This document shows, one piece after another, positions 39,400 to 41,741 of a stretch of 41,741 nt of DNA. The notes under the pieces are model-generated. The model did no database searches. It saw only the letters and a list, made by a program, of their open reading frames with translations, and was not told the DNA's origin. How positions within the stretch are numbered: position 1 is the stretch's first letter; every line of letters starts with the position of its first letter. Source of the stretch: an uncultured Olsenella sp. (GTDB lineage: Bacteria > Actinomycetota > Coriobacteriia > Coriobacteriales > Atopobiaceae); NCBI GenBank assembly GCA_949291295.1, contig CASEVE010000016.1, positions 1 through 41,741 on the forward strand. The letters are read 5' to 3'. Both the position numbers and the translations under genes were made by a program.

Positions 39400-39460
39400 A
39401 TTGTGAAAAGCCCTAGGGCTTTTAGCGGCTGCGGGTACCTGTACCTTCAGCCGCATTTTT
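39400..39460 (+). ncRNA. Small structured RNA upstream of the Abi gene (abiF-RNA-like)
   Basis: The segment folds into two hairpins. AAAAGCCCTAGGGCTTTT (39406-39423) is a perfect palindrome. GCGGCTG (39425-39431) then pairs with CAGCCGC (39448-39454), enclosing GGTAC-CT-GTACC, and is followed by ATTTTT. A promoter-like -10 stands just upstream and the end is terminator-like, so an RNA of about 60 nt is expected. From memory, a conserved small RNA (the abiF motif) is known next to Abi_2-domain genes; no comparison could be run. Confidence 0.65.
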
Positions 39461-39479
39461 CTTACCTTTTGGAGCCGAT

Positions 39480-40625
39480 ATGGAAGATCCCGGCACCGCG
39501 ACAACAAAGGAACGGCCGCTCATCGACGCCGCCCAGCAGGTCCGCCACCTCAAGGACCGAGGGGTCCGCTTCGAGCTGACGGACGAGCGGGAGGCCGAGC
39601 GATTCCTGCGGGAGAGCAACTTCTTCTTCAAGGTGAAGGCGTTCGCGAAGTGCTTCTCCCGCTACACCAACCCCGACTCGGAGCGCTTCGGCTCCTACAT
39701 CAACCTCGACTTCGCCTACCTCGCCGAGCTCACGAGGCTCGACCACCACCTCCGCGAGACGGTCCTCTCCCTCACGCTCGACATCGAGCACTACATGAAG
39801 GTCGAGCTCAACAGGATGATCATGGACGCGGGAGACGACCCCTACGAGCTCATGGCGTCCTTCTTCGACTCCGAGCGCGAGAGGAAGGTCAGGGTGCTCG
39901 AGAAGAGGGCCGACCTTGGCTCCGTTCGGTCGAAGGCCCCGGCGGTCATGGGCTTGTCCGGAGACCTGGCCGCCCCGGACGCCAAGACCGTCATCTCCGC
40001 CCTAGCCTCCCTGCTGCACCTGGCATCGGACTCGCTCGGCGGGATAGACCCCGACCACACCGAGAGGAGCCTTGCCGGGCTGGGCGGGTCCTCCTACACC
40101 CGCGGGCTCGTCGAGAAGTACGGGGACCCCGGGCACATGGCGGTCTGGAGCTACCTCGAGCTCGCGTCCTTCGGGGGCGTCATCTCGCTCTACAAGTACT
40201 ACGTCTTCGAGCGGCGAGCGATGAAGGACGAAGAGGCGGTAAAGGGCCTGCTTTTCCCGACGAAGGCGCTGAGGAACGCCGCAGCCCACAACGGGAACAT
40301 GCTCAGCACGCTCGGCTCGAAACTGAGAAAGCCCGTCGGCTCCATCTCGAGAATGGCAGTCGAGGAGCTGGGAATCGACCGCGAGCTCGTGTCGCTCACC
40401 AAGAGGGCGCCCATCATCCACGACTTCACCGCCCTCGCCCTCTGCTACATGCACCTAGTCAAGAGCGAGGACGCGAGAGGGGACGCCGCAGAGAAGCTCC
40501 GAGCCCTGCGCAGGCGATTCATGGCGCACAAGGGCTACTTCTCTAAGCAGGGCGAGCTGAAGAACGGTCTGGCGATGCTCAGCGAGGTCATGGACAGAGC
40601 GGCTGACCGCCTCTCGCGGCCATAG
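39480..40625 (+). CDS. Abi family abortive-infection protein (Abi_2, AbiD/AbiF-like)
   Basis: A 381-residue protein. The Abi_2 opening is clear: LIDAAQQVRHLKDRGVRFEL, then FLRESNFFFKVKAFAKCF (about residues 30-60). LDHHLRETVLSLTLDIEHYMK (about 83-103) is the second conserved block. The C-terminal LRNAAAHNGNM (about 263-273) has an R-x4-H pattern as in HEPN ribonucleases. Abi_2 proteins stop phage growth by harming the infected cell. GGAG lies 7 nt before the ATG at 39480. A small structured RNA stands directly upstream and a similar one follows the gene. Confidence 0.9.
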   Translation: MEDPGTATTKERPLIDAAQQVRHLKDRGVRFELTDEREAERFLRESNFFFKVKAFAKCFSRYTNPDSERFGSYINLDFAYLAELTRLDHHLRETVLSLTLDIEHYMKVELNRMIMDAGDDPYELMASFFDSERERKVRVLEKRADLGSVRSKAPAVMGLSGDLAAPDAKTVISALASLLHLASDSLGGIDPDHTERSLAGLGGSSYTRGLVEKYGDPGHMAVWSYLELASFGGVISLYKYYVFERRAMKDEEAVKGLLFPTKALRNAAAHNGNMLSTLGSKLRKPVGSISRMAVEELGIDRELVSLTKRAPIIHDFTALALCYMHLVKSEDARGDAAEKLRALRRRFMAHKGYFSKQGELKNGLAMLSEVMDRAADRLSRP

Positions 40626-40668
40626 TCAACGCCATCGTCGCCTTTCGACTTCCTCCGGGGAGGGCTCG

Positions 40669-40698
40669 TTGACGTCTAAGTTCCGAATCAGGCAGAAT
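40669..40698 (+). promoter_or_regulatory. Promoter-like site upstream of the second small RNA
   Basis: TTGACG (40669-40674) and CAGAAT (40693-40698) are 18 bp apart and match the sigma-70 consensus at five and four of six bases. Initiation would fall just before the hairpins at 40711. Confidence 0.4.
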
Positions 40699-40710
40699 AA
40701 CGACAGATGT

Positions 40711-40769
40711 AAAAACCCATCAAGGTTTTGTAAGAGCGGGGCCGCCTGGCGGAACCGCTCTAGTTTTTT
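40711..40769 (+). ncRNA. Second two-hairpin small RNA or terminator after the Abi gene
   Basis: AAAACC (40712-40717) pairs with GGTTTT (40724-40729). AGAGCGG (40733-40739) pairs with CCGCTCT (40755-40761), enclosing CCGC-CTG-GCGG, and is followed by AGTTTTTT. The order of parts copies the RNA upstream of the Abi gene: an A4/T4-ended hairpin, a GC-rich hairpin, then a T run. At minimum it terminates the Abi transcript. Confidence 0.5.
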
Positions 40770-40840
40770 AGATCAACTCTTGAAAGCCCACTGGTGACTG
40801 CGACCATCCGCTGAAATCCGTAATCCTCGCTCGGACAGAG

Positions 40841-40890
40841 CGGGTTCGAGTAAGTCCGAGTGGGTCCGAGTGGGTCCGAGTGGGTCCGAG
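40841..40890. repeat. Decamer tandem repeat TGGGTCCGAG
   Basis: Three exact TGGGTCCGAG units (40861-40890) follow two variants, CGGGTTCGAG and TAAGTCCGAG (40841-40860). A degenerate copy, TAAGTCCGAGTGG, lies at 40983-40995. Short tandem repeats of this kind can be iterons or slippage products. Confidence 0.7.
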
Positions 40891-41437
40891 CAGCCCAGCA
40901 GCAACCCGGCCACCCGCTGCATGAAAACAGCAGCTCAGACGCATGACATGCCGTCACATGAAGCGGCTAGTTCGGGTAAGAGTAAGTCCGAGTGGTCAGA
41001 GTAGGGCCCGACTCCCCCCCCCTTCTCAACCGAGTGCTGAGCCTATCGGACAAAACCAAGACGACGACCCAATAACGACGAGCCGAAGCCGGCGGATGCC
41101 GGTTATTCCTCGTGCGCGCAGCCTGTCACGGGGCCCCGCTTTCCCCGCAAGAGCCGCGATGCTTTTCCAGCTTCTTTCGGGCTCGGCCGCCCCCGCTCAG
41201 AGCGGTGCCGGCGAAGCTCCCCCGAAACAACCGGTCGGCTGCGCCTCCCTGCCGAAAAACCAACGGCTACGCCTTCGCCCCCCAAAGCCCCCATGCATTC
41301 CTTACCTTGAACCTCCCGCGATTTCTATTGAGCAATTTCGCCGTATGCGGCATTTTTTCTCAATAGCAGGGGATAAACCCTGGCCTATGGGGATGCGGAC
41401 GAAAAGTTGGACCCATGGGTCCGGAACGGAGGTCCGC
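40891..41437. other. Non-coding stretch before the IS remnant
   Basis: About 550 bp with no supported gene. Only weak open frames without Shine-Dalgarno sites are present. TATTGAG (41326-41332) and CTCAATA (41359-41365) form an inverted repeat enclosing GCCGTATGCGGC and a T run, a possible terminator. The rest looks like decayed or junction DNA of the island. Confidence 0.4.
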
Positions 41438-41662
41438 ATGTACTCGAGGGAGGACGTTGAGCTGGCGCTGCTCGCACTCGGGGAGGGCATGAGCAAGAGG
41501 GAGGCGGCCGAGCTGGTCGGCTGCGACGAGGACACCGTGCGCGCCTGGGCCGCGGGCAGGCTCCCGCACTCGTGCCGCCCCCGCGAGCGCTATCGTGAGG
41601 GGGCGCGGCGGGGGCCGCGCAGGGAGGGGGCCGCCATGTGCGCTGTGTTTAGTCAAGCTTGA
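41438..41662 (+). pseudogene. Transposase N-terminal fragment (IS remnant)
   Basis: A 74-residue frame starting MYSREDVELALLALGEGMSK, then REAAELVGCDEDTVRAWAAG, a helix-turn-helix of the kind that opens IS3/IS30-type transposases, followed by RLPHS. CGGAGG lies 6 nt before the ATG. The frame then leaves the expected transposase sequence (GARRGPRREGAAMCAVFSQA) and stops, so only the first 50 residues look native. GGACCCATGGGTCC at 41410-41423 just upstream is a palindrome that may belong to the IS end. Confidence 0.6.
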
Positions 41663-41741
41663 CTTTCGGTTTTGAGCACAGATTTCTTTCGGGTTCTGGC
41701 ACGCAACTTTTTCGGGTTTCGTCACGGGCGCGCCGCCGTCT

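Noticed and set aside
40832..40880. tRNA-like TTCGA string near the decamer repeats, considered as a tRNA attachment site
   Set aside because: No acceptor, D-arm or anticodon stems can be drawn around it. The string is part of the decamer array.
40760..40957. Small minus-strand frame ending GFQRMVAVTSGLSRVDLKN
   Set aside because: Most of it translates the decamer repeat and there is no Shine-Dalgarno site. A decayed gene end cannot be excluded but is not supported.

Overview
The window is high-GC, Gram-positive-like DNA. GTG and TTG starts are frequent, Shine-Dalgarno sites are strong, lipoproteins carry a lipobox, and surface proteins carry DUF5648-type repeats. The gene content (fused-ATPase ECF transporter, DegV, XRE-AlaT, a GMP synthase without its glutaminase domain, LuxR regulators) suggests a coriobacterium of the Olsenella/Atopobium/Collinsella kind. 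That is an inference from style and gene content, not from a marker gene. No rRNA, tRNA or CRISPR array was recognised.

Layout. 1-3633: an FtsX/MacB-type exporter (permease running off the left edge, ATPase) divergent from a TetR regulator. 3815-5194: MarR and DegV genes with a palindromic operator. 5295-8736: a tryptophan-uptake operon consisting of a promoter, a Trp-rich leader peptide, an attenuator hairpin, a TrpP-like S component, a double-ATPase EcfA and EcfT. 8965-11719: a SigI/RsgI sigma/anti-sigma pair plus a lipoprotein with a second copy of the RsgI extracellular domain; the two transcription units share a promoter motif. 12037-19907: mostly nucleic-acid housekeeping (RecQ, ThpR-like, Y-family polymerase with a YolD-like partner, an XRE-aminotransferase fusion, Nth, a peptide deformylase-like protein, TrmL). 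19911-33558: GNAT, PTS EIIA, YitT, a surface protein broken by an in-frame amber codon, a frameshifted LuxR-type regulator, a sugar/maltose acetyltransferase, GuaA ATP-PPase, RsmJ, a DUF1275 protein, a secreted nuclease, Tex and Fic. 33633-35956: an alcohol dehydrogenase translationally coupled to an AAA ATPase. About 36000-41741: an island with an XRE repressor, excisionase, tyrosine integrase, RHH/MobC-like protein, an Abi_2 abortive-infection gene preceded by a small structured RNA, and an IS remnant.

The gaps between genes hold several repeat families. They are (i) a 34-nt arm repeat around TTTACCCTGTCACC, present as perfect palindromes or solo arms at nine places; (ii) a hairpin repeat around AAACCGTCCGGAAC in two clusters with an exact 71-bp period; (iii) the 10-mer CGAGAAGAAC, found ten times; and (iv) three AT-richer segments of 99-124 bp bounded by inverted repeats.

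The most interesting items are the SigI/RsgI/RsgI-like-lipoprotein module with its bipartite promoter, the Trp attenuator in front of an ECF transporter, the Abi gene flanked by two look-alike small RNAs, the XRE-aminotransferase fusion with a strong internal start, and the repeat families. All of this was read by eye. No alignment, profile or folding program was run, and family names come from motif recognition.
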